Origin: Elusimicrobia bacterium UBA4817
GTDB taxonomy: Bacteria > Elusimicrobiota > UBA8919
Direction of reading: 5' to 3'
Assembly (NCBI GenBank): GCA_002402375.1
Contig: DHFT01000048.1
Coordinates: 1 to 42,743, forward strand
DNA length: 42,743 bases
Every line of letters starts with the position of its first letter. Position 1 is the first letter of the stretch. The notes under the pieces are model-generated. The model ran no database searches. It saw only the letters and a program-made list of their open reading frames with translations, and was not told the DNA's origin. Shown here piece by piece: positions 20,933 to 28,418 of the stretch. The position numbers and the translations under genes were made by a program.

Positions 20933-23719
20933 ATGGACTACAGCAAGACGGTAAATCTTCCGAAAACTGATTTTTCAATGAAGGCGAATCTTCCTCAAAA
21001 AGAGCCGCAAATTTTGGATTTCTGGAAAAAAATTGCTCTTTACAAAAAACTTACCGAAAAAAATAAAGGTAAAAAAAAATTCATTTTGCACGACGGGCCC
21101 CCTTACGCCAACGGACATATTCACCTCGGTACCGCACTCAATAAAATTCTGAAAGATATAACGGTAAAATATAAGTTTATGGCGGGTTTTGATTCACCGT
21201 ATATTCCCGGCTGGGACTGTCACGGTTTGCCTATTGAATATCAACTGATGAAAGACCTCGGTAAAAATAAATCCACCGTTGATAAAATTGAGTTCAGAAA
21301 GAAAGCGGCAGATTTTGCTATGAAGTTTGTCGGAATCCAGCGTGACGAGTTTGTACGTTTGGGATGTCTCGGCGATTGGGAAAATCCGTATCTTACTCTT
21401 AAAAACGAGTATGAGGGGACAATCGTTTCCGTATTCAGAAAATTACTTAAAGAGGGCTACATTTACAGGAAATTGAAACCGGTTTATTGGTGTGCGTCTT
21501 GCGAAACCGCTCTTGCCGATGCGGAAGTTGAATATGCCGACCACACCTCGCCGTCTATATTCGTAAAATTTCCTGTAATAAAATTTCCGTCATCACTTCC
21601 AACTTCCAACTTCCAACTTCCAACTTCCGTTCTTATTTGGACAACAACGCCATGGACGCTTCCCGCCAATGTTGCGGTTGCTTTCCAGCCGAACATTGAT
21701 TATGTAATTGCGGAAACACTTGACGGTGAAAGGTATATTTTTGCCGAAGCACGGCTTGAATATCTGAAAAAAGTTCTGAAAATATCCGCTCTCAAAGTCA
21801 TATCAAAAATTAAGGGTTCTCAACTTGAAGGAATCAAATGCCAGAATCCTGTGGTTTCCCGGGAATCGGTCGGAGTGCTTGCCGATTTCGTCTCGTTAGA
21901 CGATGGTTCCGGAATTGTCCATATCGCTCCCGGCCACGGCGAAGATGATTATATCGTCGGACTGAAATATAATTTACCGACGGTATCGCCCGTTGACGAT
22001 AGGGGAAGATTTACCAGAGATGTAAAAGATTTTGAGGGCGAAAATGTTTTCGCCGCCAACGAAAAAATAATAAAATTTCTGGAAGAAAAAAAATTACTTC
22101 TTGCAAGGCAGGATATTTCGCATTCTTATCCGCATTGCTGGAGATGTAAAAAGCCGATAATTTTCAGAGCGACAAAACAGTGGTTTTTATCGGTGCAAAA
22201 TAAAAATTTAAGGGAGAAATTATTGGAGTCGGTAAAAAAGGTGAATTGGATTCCGCAATACGGAGAAAACAGAATCAGGGGTATGCTTGAGGTCCGTCCC
22301 GACTGGTGCTTAAGCCGTCAGAGATTTTGGGGCACTCCGCTCCCGATTATTTATTGTTCTGATTGCGACGAGCCGGTTCTGGATGAAAATATTTTGGAAA
22401 AAATTGAAAAAATAATTCATAGAGACGGTTCCAATAAATATCTTGAAATGCCTCTTGAAGAAATTTTAGGCAAAAACGCAAAATGTCCAAAATGCGGTTT
22501 CGGAAATTTTAAGAAATCCGACGACATTTTGGATGTATGGTTTGATTCCGGCGTTTCGTCGTTCGCCGTTTTGAAGACCAATGAATCGCTTTGTTTCCCG
22601 GCTGATTTATATTTAGAAGGAAGCGACCAGCACCGCGGCTGGTTTCAAACATCCTTAATTCCAGCCGTTGCCCTTGAAAAGACACCGCCGTATAAGAGCG
22701 TTCTTACTCACGGTTTTGTGGTTGACGGGGTAGGAAAAAAGATGTCAAAATCACTCGGTAATGTAATAGTTCCGCAGGATATAATGAAAAAATACGGTGC
22801 AGAGATTTTGCGGCTCTGGGTTGCGTCGGAAAATTATCAGGAGGATATTCGCCTGTCGGAAGAAATTCTTACCCGTTTAGTTGATGCGTACAGAAAAATA
22901 AGAAATACTATCAGGTTTATGCTCGGTAATATCAGCGGGTTCACCGAAAAAGACAGGGTTTCTTACGACGAACTTTTAGATATTGATAAATGGATGCTTT
23001 CAAAACTTCAGCGGCTTATTTCGGAGTTGAAAACCGGTTATGATAATTATGAGTTTCATAAGGTCTTTCGTCTGGCATACAATTTCTGCGTCGTTGAACT
23101 TTCATCGTTTTATTTTAATATGTTGAAAGACCGTCTTTATACATTCAATAAAAAATCTAAAGAGCGGTTGTCCGCCCAGACGGTAATTGATGAAATATTC
23201 TGCAAATTACTTCCGTTTCTTGCTCCTGTAATCTCTTTTACGGCGGAGGAAACATATCAGGAGTATAAAAGGGACGAGGGACGAGGGACGAGGGAGGAAT
23301 CCGTTTTTTTGCTGGATATTCCGGAAGTTAACGAAAAATTTATAAATCAGGAAATTGAAAAAAAGTTTGAGAAAATAATAAAAATAAGGGATGCGGTATT
23401 GAAATCGCTTGAAGAAGAGAGGAAAAAAGGAGTCATAGGGAATTCGCTTGAAGCAAAAGTTGTATTATACACAAATGATGACGAGCAAAAAAAATTCTTA
23501 AAAGAAAACCGGCAAAATCTTCTGGACACATTTCTGGTTTCCCAAATTGAAATTGCCGAAAATACCGTCGGCGGAAACAAAGACGAGGCAGAAAACATAG
23601 AAGTCAAGGTTTTGCCGTCGGAAGGTAAAAAATGTGTGCGATGCTGGATGTATTCTGTTAGCGTCGGTGAAGACCCGTCCCATATAGAAATCTGTTCAAA
23701 ATGCGTAAAAAATCTTTAA
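20933..23719 (+). CDS. ileS: Isoleucyl-tRNA synthetase
   Basis: 928 residues, the bacterial-type enzyme. HIGH appears as GHIHLG (about 61-66) and KMSKSLGN near residue 603; the CP1 editing domain lies between them. The C-terminal zinc finger has CVRCWMY and CSKC. It charges tRNA-Ile and edits valine. Two short tandem repeats add loops: SLPTSNFQLPTSV near residues 221-233 in the CP1 region, and RDEGRGTREE near 780-790 in the anticodon-binding region. The start ATG 20933 is 3 nt after mtnA. Confidence 0.95.
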   Translation: MDYSKTVNLPKTDFSMKANLPQKEPQILDFWKKIALYKKLTEKNKGKKKFILHDGPPYANGHIHLGTALNKILKDITVKYKFMAGFDSPYIPGWDCHGLPIEYQLMKDLGKNKSTVDKIEFRKKAADFAMKFVGIQRDEFVRLGCLGDWENPYLTLKNEYEGTIVSVFRKLLKEGYIYRKLKPVYWCASCETALADAEVEYADHTSPSIFVKFPVIKFPSSLPTSNFQLPTSVLIWTTTPWTLPANVAVAFQPNIDYVIAETLDGERYIFAEARLEYLKKVLKISALKVISKIKGSQLEGIKCQNPVVSRESVGVLADFVSLDDGSGIVHIAPGHGEDDYIVGLKYNLPTVSPVDDRGRFTRDVKDFEGENVFAANEKIIKFLEEKKLLLARQDISHSYPHCWRCKKPIIFRATKQWFLSVQNKNLREKLLESVKKVNWIPQYGENRIRGMLEVRPDWCLSRQRFWGTPLPIIYCSDCDEPVLDENILEKIEKIIHRDGSNKYLEMPLEEILGKNAKCPKCGFGNFKKSDDILDVWFDSGVSSFAVLKTNESLCFPADLYLEGSDQHRGWFQTSLIPAVALEKTPPYKSVLTHGFVVDGVGKKMSKSLGNVIVPQDIMKKYGAEILRLWVASENYQEDIRLSEEILTRLVDAYRKIRNTIRFMLGNISGFTEKDRVSYDELLDIDKWMLSKLQRLISELKTGYDNYEFHKVFRLAYNFCVVELSSFYFNMLKDRLYTFNKKSKERLSAQTVIDEIFCKLLPFLAPVISFTAEETYQEYKRDEGRGTREESVFLLDIPEVNEKFINQEIEKKFEKIIKIRDAVLKSLEEERKKGVIGNSLEAKVVLYTNDDEQKKFLKENRQNLLDTFLVSQIEIAENTVGGNKDEAENIEVKVLPSEGKKCVRCWMYSVSVGEDPSHIEICSKCVKNL
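21594..21628. repeat. Heptanucleotide repeat in ileS, (AACTTCC)n
   Basis: CACTTCC followed by four perfect copies of AACTTCC, in frame inside the editing domain. Confidence 0.95.
23271..23298. repeat. Heptanucleotide repeat in ileS, (GGGACGA)n
   Basis: Three perfect copies of GGGACGA plus GGGAGGA, in frame in the C-terminal part of ileS. Confidence 0.95.
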
Positions 23720-23723
23720 TAAT

Positions 23724-23754
23724 CTGTCATTGCGAGGCGTAGCCGTGGCAATCT
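23724..23754. repeat. REP-like repeat at lspA start
   Basis: TGTCATTGCGAGGCGTAGCC then GTGGCAATCTC. This phrase resembles a palindromic repeat widely scattered in bacterial genomes (outer parts GATTGCCA/TGGCAATC style). It supplies the GAGG and GTG that appear to start lspA. Confidence 0.55.
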
Positions 23755-24200
23755 CAAAATTTAAGTTAACCGTAATCATACTCATAATTATACTGTTTGA
23801 CCAACTTACAAAGTTTTTTATTGTCCAAAATTTTTACCTTGGCGAATCTGCGGCGGTAATAGAAAATATTTTTCACATCACATACATAACGAATACCGGT
23901 ACTGCATTCGGGATGCTGCAAAAATACGGCAGTATACTTCTTATTTTTTCAATCATTGCGATAATTTTAATTTCAATTTTAGTTTTTAAGCAAAAAACTC
24001 ACTCACTCACTCACTCACTTGCTCTTTCTTTAATTTTGGGCGGCGCATTCGGAAACCTTTTTGACCGAATCTTTCGCGGTGAAATTATTGATTTTCTGGA
24101 CTTCCGCATCTGGCCAATTTTCAATATCGCCGACTCCGCAATTACCGTCGGAATAGCAATACTATTTATCCATTCAATAACTGCCAAAAAAACTACTTGA
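23745..24200 (+). CDS. lspA: Lipoprotein signal peptidase
   Basis: 151 residues from GTG 23745 (TTG 23730 would add five residues from a repeat). Four membrane helices. The catalytic and conserved segments are FDQLTKFF, TNTGTAFGM, GGAFGNLFDRIFRGEIIDF and FNIADSAITVG, the two catalytic aspartates being in the last two. It removes the signal peptide from diacylglyceryl-prolipoproteins made by Lgt (24418). A run of ACTC tetramers at 23997-24020 encodes the loop THSLTHSLALSL. Confidence 0.92.
   Translation: MAISKFKLTVIILIIILFDQLTKFFIVQNFYLGESAAVIENIFHITYITNTGTAFGMLQKYGSILLIFSIIAIILISILVFKQKTHSLTHSLALSLILGGAFGNLFDRIFRGEIIDFLDFRIWPIFNIADSAITVGIAILFIHSITAKKTT
23997..24020. repeat. Tetranucleotide repeat in lspA, (ACTC)5
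   Basis: Five copies of ACTC plus ACTT within the second cytoplasmic-loop region of lspA. A unit of four makes slippage frame-changing, so this is a possible phase-variable tract. Confidence 0.9.
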
Positions 24201-24303
24201 CAAAATAGATTTTTTGTGTTAGGGAGAAGGGGACAGGTACTTTTTTCTCAATGGGTCGCAACTACATATAACAAATCAGTGGGCTCGTCGTGCCTGAGGC
24301 AGA
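24197..24303 (+). ncRNA. Possible short RNA gene in lspA-lgt gap
   Basis: TTGACA (24197-24202) is followed after 17 nt by TAGGGA, and a strong terminator lies at 24304, giving a transcript of roughly 110 nt without an ORF. It contains GGGGACAGGTAC and the small stem TGCC-TGA-GGCA. I do not recognise 6S, SRP, tmRNA or a named riboswitch. The -10 is poor, so this may only be a 3' UTR of lspA. Confidence 0.3.
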
Positions 24304-24335
24304 AAAGCGGTTTTTGAGAAAACCGTTTTTTTTTT
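24304..24335 (+). terminator. Rho-independent terminator
   Basis: CGGTTTT (24308-24314), loop TGAG, AAAACCG (24319-24325) and ten T residues (24326-24335). An A-run on the other side means it could also work leftwards. It ends the ileS-lspA operon or the putative small RNA. Confidence 0.9.
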
Positions 24336-24336
24336 A

Positions 24337-24364
24337 TTGCTATTTTTTGTAGTTTTAGTATAAT
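24337..24364 (+). promoter_or_regulatory. Promoter of lgt
   Basis: TTGCTA (24337-24342), a 16-nt spacer and TATAAT (24359-24364), directly after the terminator. The leader of about 45 nt contains the A/T heptad element and no Shine-Dalgarno. Confidence 0.6.
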
Positions 24365-24376
24365 TCATATAACATA

Positions 24377-24415
24377 GATTTTTAATTTTACATTTTTAAT
24401 TTTTAATTGTCCTTA
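24377..24415. repeat. A/T heptad element (copy 2)
   Basis: TTTTTAA TTTTACA TTTTTAA TTTTTAA TTGTCCT in the lgt leader, matching most of the coding copy at 16971. Confidence 0.85.
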
Positions 24416-24417
24416 TT

Positions 24418-25173
24418 ATGCATCCTACACTTTTTAAAATCGGTTTTTTAGAAATTCACACCTACGGCGTTTTTGTGGCGCTCGGTTTTTTTGTCGGTTT
24501 TAAGGTGCTTTTATTTTACGGAAAAAAATCATCTTTTCCGCCGTCCCTGATAGAATCGCTTACTTTTCTGGTTTTTATTTTTTCGTTAATCGGTGCCCGC
24601 TTGTTTTATGTTTTAATAGCGTGGTCTGATTTTATAGGCAGTCCGCTTGATATCTTCAAAATCTGGGAGGGCGGGCTTGTTTTCTGGGGCGGGTTTCTGG
24701 GCGGTGCAATAACCGGCATAATTTTTTCAATAAAAAATAAACTGCCGCTCTGGAAACTTGCAGACGTTTTTGCGCCCGCATTGGCAATCGGTCATGCTAT
24801 CGGCCGCATCGGTTGTTTTTGCGCCGGCTGTTGCTACGGAAAGCCGACCGATTCGTTTTTAGGAATCGTATTTCCCGAAAATTGTCTTGCCCCCGCCGGT
24901 ATTAAGATTATACCTACGCAAATTATATCTTCGGTCTTGCTTTTTTTGCTGTTTTTAATTTTAAGATTTTTATGGAATAAAAAGAAATTTTCCGGTCAGA
25001 TTTTTCTGGTTTATGCGGTTCTTTTTTCACTTGGCAGATTTTTTATAGAATTTTTAAGGGGTGATTTCAGGGGAAATTTGATTTTAGGAATTACCCCGAC
25101 GCAGATCGTTTCAATTTTAGTTTTCGTTATTAGTATTTTTCTCTACCATAATTTGTCAAGGAAAACAAAATAA
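24418..25173 (+). CDS. lgt: Prolipoprotein diacylglyceryl transferase
   Basis: 251 residues, about seven membrane helices. IGARLFYVL, GGLVFWGGFLGG, HAIGRIGCFCAGCCYGKPT and GRFFIEFLRGD are the conserved Lgt segments. It transfers diacylglycerol from phosphatidylglycerol to the lipobox cysteine, the step before LspA. The cysteine-rich variant of the central motif is common outside proteobacteria. ATG 24418 has no Shine-Dalgarno. Confidence 0.93.
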   Translation: MHPTLFKIGFLEIHTYGVFVALGFFVGFKVLLFYGKKSSFPPSLIESLTFLVFIFSLIGARLFYVLIAWSDFIGSPLDIFKIWEGGLVFWGGFLGGAITGIIFSIKNKLPLWKLADVFAPALAIGHAIGRIGCFCAGCCYGKPTDSFLGIVFPENCLAPAGIKIIPTQIISSVLLFLLFLILRFLWNKKKFSGQIFLVYAVLFSLGRFFIEFLRGDFRGNLILGITPTQIVSILVFVISIFLYHNLSRKTK

Positions 25174-25175
25174 TC

Positions 25176-25315
25176 GTTGAGCGAGGGAAAAATTTCTGAA
25201 GAGCCTCAATTTGCGACTTTTTCATTCCAGGAGCAAATTGCAGAGCGAGTGGCAAGCGAGCGTCTCAAAGCGACCGCAGGGAGTCCCCGTGGGAATATTT
25301 GTTCCCGAGCGAAAT
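25176..25315. repeat. Dispersed repeat, copy C (family 2, inverted)
   Basis: The complement of this stretch matches 30240-30372 in blocks: GAGACGCTC, TCGCTCTGCAATTTG, GTCGCAAATTGAGGCTCTTC and CTCGCTC. It also holds the GGGACT...CGGTCGC module of family 1. It has no stop in the rluD frame, so it falsely lengthens that gene. Confidence 0.8.
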
Positions 25316-25317
25316 TT

Positions 25318-26211
25318 ATGGAAAAAATTATCTCGGACAGAGACAGAGTCCGTTTAGACAATTTCCTTAAAGAAAAATATCCCGATTATTCACGCGGTTA
25401 TTTTCAACGGCTTATAAAAAACGGGTTTGTAAAAATAAACGGAAAACGCTCCGAATCCGGCCATAAGATTCATATAGGTGATATTGTAGAAATTAATTTT
25501 TCCGATAAAGAACGAAAAATCCTGCCGTCTCAAATTCCGCTTGAAATAATTTTTGAAGATGACGATTTAATTGTAATAAATAAACAACCGAACCTTGTCG
25601 TCCATCCTGCCGGATGTCACCAAACGGATACCCTTGTCAACGGGCTTTTGTATCACTGTGGCGGAAAGTATTTTCCGTTTCTTGTCCATCGTCTTGATAA
25701 AGATACATCGGGCGTAATAATCGTCGCAAAAAATGAAAAGTCAAAAGAATTTCTATCCCGCCAGTTCCAGAATCGCAATGTGGAAAAAAAATATCTTACA
25801 ATTGCGGACGGAATAATAAAAGAGAATTATGGAATTATTGAGACCCCGCTGGGAAGGTCAAGAGAAAAAAGAAAAAAAATAGTGGTCGGTTCCGCATCAA
25901 AAAAGATGTCAAAAACTTTTTTTAATGTCATTGAGCGATTTAAAACGGCGACATATCTTGAAGTGAAACCTTATACCGGCCGCACCCATCAGATAAGAGT
26001 GCATCTGGCATACATCGGACATCCTGTTATCGGCGATGCCGAGTACGGGAACCGGTCGGTAATAGCGGACAGACAGTTATTGCACGCTTCACAGATAAAA
26101 TTTATGCATCCGTCAAGCAAAAAGAAGGTTGAATTTTCCGCCCCGCTGCCGGCAGATTTTAAGTCGGCATTAAGAGCATTAAAAAATGAGAAAAACAATT
26201 TTAACCTTTAA
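25318..26211 (+). CDS. RluD-family pseudouridine synthase
   Basis: 297 residues from ATG 25318; the frame is open upstream to TTG 25177 only because of a dispersed repeat. An S4 RNA-binding domain (RLDNFLKEKYPDYSRGYFQRLIKNGFVKING) is followed by the RluA-type catalytic domain with HRLDKDTSGVI, whose aspartate (about residue 127) is the nucleophile, and GRTHQIRVHLAYIGHPVIGD. It isomerises uridines in 23S rRNA; the exact sites are unknown. It overlaps the next gene by 26 nt. Confidence 0.92.
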   Translation: MEKIISDRDRVRLDNFLKEKYPDYSRGYFQRLIKNGFVKINGKRSESGHKIHIGDIVEINFSDKERKILPSQIPLEIIFEDDDLIVINKQPNLVVHPAGCHQTDTLVNGLLYHCGGKYFPFLVHRLDKDTSGVIIVAKNEKSKEFLSRQFQNRNVEKKYLTIADGIIKENYGIIETPLGRSREKRKKIVVGSASKKMSKTFFNVIERFKTATYLEVKPYTGRTHQIRVHLAYIGHPVIGDAEYGNRSVIADRQLLHASQIKFMHPSSKKKVEFSAPLPADFKSALRALKNEKNNFNL

Positions 26212-26695
26212 CCTTTTACTTTTAACCTTTTTGCGTCTTTATTCTCAGGAAATAAAAATTTCGGATACCGACATTGCGTTAATGAAACTTGAAAAAAGCA
26301 TTACCGAAACACAAAACTCAATTAGCGAAATTAAAGAAACCGTTAAATCATCCGGCGATACCTCAAGTATTTTGACTGAAAAAATAACTAAACTTGAAGA
26401 AGAAACAGCGGTGTTAAAAAAATCTCTTGAAGAAATGTCTGCGCTCCGTCGGCAAATTGCAGGATTGGAAAAATCGCAAAAAGACACGGAAGCAGAATTT
26501 CAGAAAAAGTTCGGCAGTAAAATTAAGGCAAACGATGATGCAATAGAAATTATTTTAAGCGATATTTACCGTCTCCGTGAAGATATAATTTCCGGCAGAA
26601 AACCCGTTGTTTCCGTAAAAAAACCTTTCAAGGAATACATCCCGTATATTGCACTCGGAGTATCCGTTATCTCGCTGGTTGTCGCCGTCCATTGA
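26186..26695 (+). CDS. Exported coiled-coil protein with C-terminal membrane helix
   Basis: 169 residues. The N-terminal hydrophobic stretch TILTFNLLLLTFLRLYS is a signal peptide encoded by AACCTTT-type repeats. Residues 25-130 form a long heptad coiled coil rich in Glu, Lys and Ser (LEKSITETQNSISEIK). A single membrane helix closes the protein (YIALGVSVISLVVAV). The layout suggests an envelope spacer or tether. No family recognised. Confidence 0.65.
   Translation: MRKTILTFNLLLLTFLRLYSQEIKISDTDIALMKLEKSITETQNSISEIKETVKSSGDTSSILTEKITKLEEETAVLKKSLEEMSALRRQIAGLEKSQKDTEAEFQKKFGSKIKANDDAIEIILSDIYRLREDIISGRKPVVSVKKPFKEYIPYIALGVSVISLVVAVH
26203..26231. repeat. AACCTTT heptad repeat in signal peptide
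   Basis: Two AACCTTT copies, then a degenerate unit and another AACCTTTTT, all encoding the hydrophobic core of the signal peptide at 26186. Confidence 0.75.
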
Positions 26696-26696
26696 C

Positions 26697-26763
26697 CCCG
26701 CCCTCTCTAAGGGTCTTTTCAAGAAAGAGCGGGGTTGACAAACCGGTTTTTTTTTGATAAAAT
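26697..26763 (+). promoter_or_regulatory. Hairpin and promoter of ilvE
   Basis: CCCCGC (from 26697) pairs imperfectly with GCGGGG ending at 26734, a likely terminator-type stem for the upstream genes. It abuts TTGACA (26735-26740), a 17-nt spacer and TAAAAT (26758-26763), a strong sigma70-type promoter. The leader to ATG 26832 is about 60 nt. Confidence 0.75.
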
Positions 26764-26780
26764 CAAAGCAAGTTCAATAA

Positions 26781-26818
26781 TAATTTTTACTTTTAATGTT
26801 TAATTTTTAATTGTCTTT
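26781..26818. repeat. A/T heptad element (copy 3)
   Basis: TTTTTAC, TTTTAAT, GTTTAAT, TTTTAAT then TGTCTTT in the ilvE leader, related to 24377. Confidence 0.7.
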
Positions 26819-26831
26819 ATCGGAGGTTTTT

Positions 26832-27752
26832 ATGAGTTTTGGGAAAGGAAAAATCTGGTTTGACGGGAAATTCGTTGACTGGCAGGACGCAAAGATACAT
26901 GTTATGTCGCATGTCGTTCATTACGGTTCATCCATTTTTGAATCTATGCGGTGTTACAATACGGAAAATGGCCCTGCTATATTCAGGATTGATGCTCATA
27001 TTGACCGTTTATATGATTCAACAAAAATTTATAGAATGAAAATCCCGTTTCAAAAAAAAGAATTTTCCGAAGCGGTCGTTGAGGTCGTGAAAAAAAATAA
27101 TTTCAAGGAGTGCTATATCAGGCCCGTGGTATTTCGCGGATACGGCGAGATAGGGGTTAACCCTCTAAAAAATCCAGTTAACTGTGCGATTGCCGTATGG
27201 GAATGGGGCGCTTACCTCGGTAAAGAAGCGATGGAAAAAGGCGCATCTGTTATGGTTTCTTCTTGGCGACGTTCCGCGCCGGATACATTTCCTTCACTTG
27301 CCAAAGCCGGCGGGAACTATATCAATTCGCAGTTAATAAAAATGGAGGCGGTGCAAGGCGGATATGACGAGGCGATTGCACTTGATGTTTTTGGCTTTGT
27401 TTCCGAAGCAAGCGGAGAAAATATTTTCATCGTCAAGAACGGCGTAATTTTCACGCCGCCGACCAGTTCTTCAATACTTGCCGGCATAACGCGGCACACC
27501 GTTTTTACTCTCGCAAGAGATATGGGTATGAGAATTGAACAGCATTCTATTCCGAGGGAATCGCTTTATATTGCCGACGAGGTTTTTTTAACCGGCACCG
27601 CCGCAGAGATTACGCCCGTCTCAAAAATTGACAACATAACAATAGGAAAAGGGAATTGCGGTGAAATTACGAAAAAATTACAGACGGAATATTTCAGCAT
27701 TTTAAGAGGGAAAACAAAAGATAAATACAACTGGCTTACTTTTGTAAAATGA
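26832..27752 (+). CDS. ilvE: Branched-chain amino acid aminotransferase
   Basis: 306 residues from ATG 26832, seven bases after CGGAGG. Fold-type IV aminotransferase: HVVHYGSSIFESMRCY, YIRPVVFRGYGEIGVNP, the PLP lysine in SLAKAGGNYINSQ (about 158), ASGENIFIVKNG and ILAGITRHTVFTLA. It interconverts Val, Leu and Ile with their 2-oxoacids, and so could feed substrates to a 2-oxoacid oxidoreductase. It heads an operon with its own strong promoter. Confidence 0.94.
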   Translation: MSFGKGKIWFDGKFVDWQDAKIHVMSHVVHYGSSIFESMRCYNTENGPAIFRIDAHIDRLYDSTKIYRMKIPFQKKEFSEAVVEVVKKNNFKECYIRPVVFRGYGEIGVNPLKNPVNCAIAVWEWGAYLGKEAMEKGASVMVSSWRRSAPDTFPSLAKAGGNYINSQLIKMEAVQGGYDEAIALDVFGFVSEASGENIFIVKNGVIFTPPTSSSILAGITRHTVFTLARDMGMRIEQHSIPRESLYIADEVFLTGTAAEITPVSKIDNITIGKGNCGEITKKLQTEYFSILRGKTKDKYNWLTFVK

Positions 27753-27804
27753 AACTAACTTCCCATATTTACAGGTGGAAAAAAGATTTTCTTACGGAGA
27801 AAAT

Positions 27805-28413
27805 ATGGCGCATCGGCTCACACGATTACATATAATTTTCTTAACAATAGTTTTTTTTCTTGTTTTCGGCGTTTGTCAAAAATTATACAAGCAATGGTCA
27901 TCTACTCGGAATATGCGGCTGACCGTTCAACAGCAGGAAACACCGGTTGTCCAAATGGACTCCTTCGGAGAAATTCAGGAAAGCGTTGATACGGAACGAC
28001 TGAAAAAACTTCAACAGAAAGCGAAGCAGCAGATAGCAGTTACCGGCGAGAAAATCAAACTAAAGAAAAAATACGGTTTTGATGTTTCTTCCGCGGTAGT
28101 TATGCTGAAAAATGCGAAAAATGCATATGACCTATCCGATTTTGAAAATGCCCTGGAGTATGCTCGCACATCATCAAATATCGCCGATACACTCTCTTCG
28201 GAAAAAGTTGCGACACCGTCGGTAAATTCGGCAAAAATTTATGTAGTTAAAAGAGGCGACACTCTCTGGGATATATCAAAAAAACATTATAAAAAAGGCG
28301 CAAAGTGGTATGATGTCTGGAAAGCAAATAAGCAAATCGTTCCCGACTTTGACAGAATTTACCGCGGGCAAAAAATAACCATTCCCGGTTCCTATCAGCA
28401 AAACCAGTCATAA
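27805..28413 (+). CDS. Membrane-anchored LysM protein
   Basis: 202 residues from ATG 27805 (GGAG at 27796; GTG 27775 is less likely). One N-terminal membrane helix (IIFLTIVFFLVFGV), a helical charged middle section with a TPR-like hint, and a C-terminal LysM domain (YVVKRGDTLWDISKKHYKKG to IYRGQKITIP). LysM binds peptidoglycan, so this tethers the membrane to the cell wall. It is followed within 6 nt by xseA. Confidence 0.8.
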   Translation: MAHRLTRLHIIFLTIVFFLVFGVCQKLYKQWSSTRNMRLTVQQQETPVVQMDSFGEIQESVDTERLKKLQQKAKQQIAVTGEKIKLKKKYGFDVSSAVVMLKNAKNAYDLSDFENALEYARTSSNIADTLSSEKVATPSVNSAKIYVVKRGDTLWDISKKHYKKGAKWYDVWKANKQIVPDFDRIYRGQKITIPGSYQQNQS

Positions 28414-28418
28414 TTTTT

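Noticed and set aside
25177..25317. N-terminal extension of the RluD-like protein
   Set aside because: Encoded by a dispersed repeat; the S4 domain begins right after ATG 25318.
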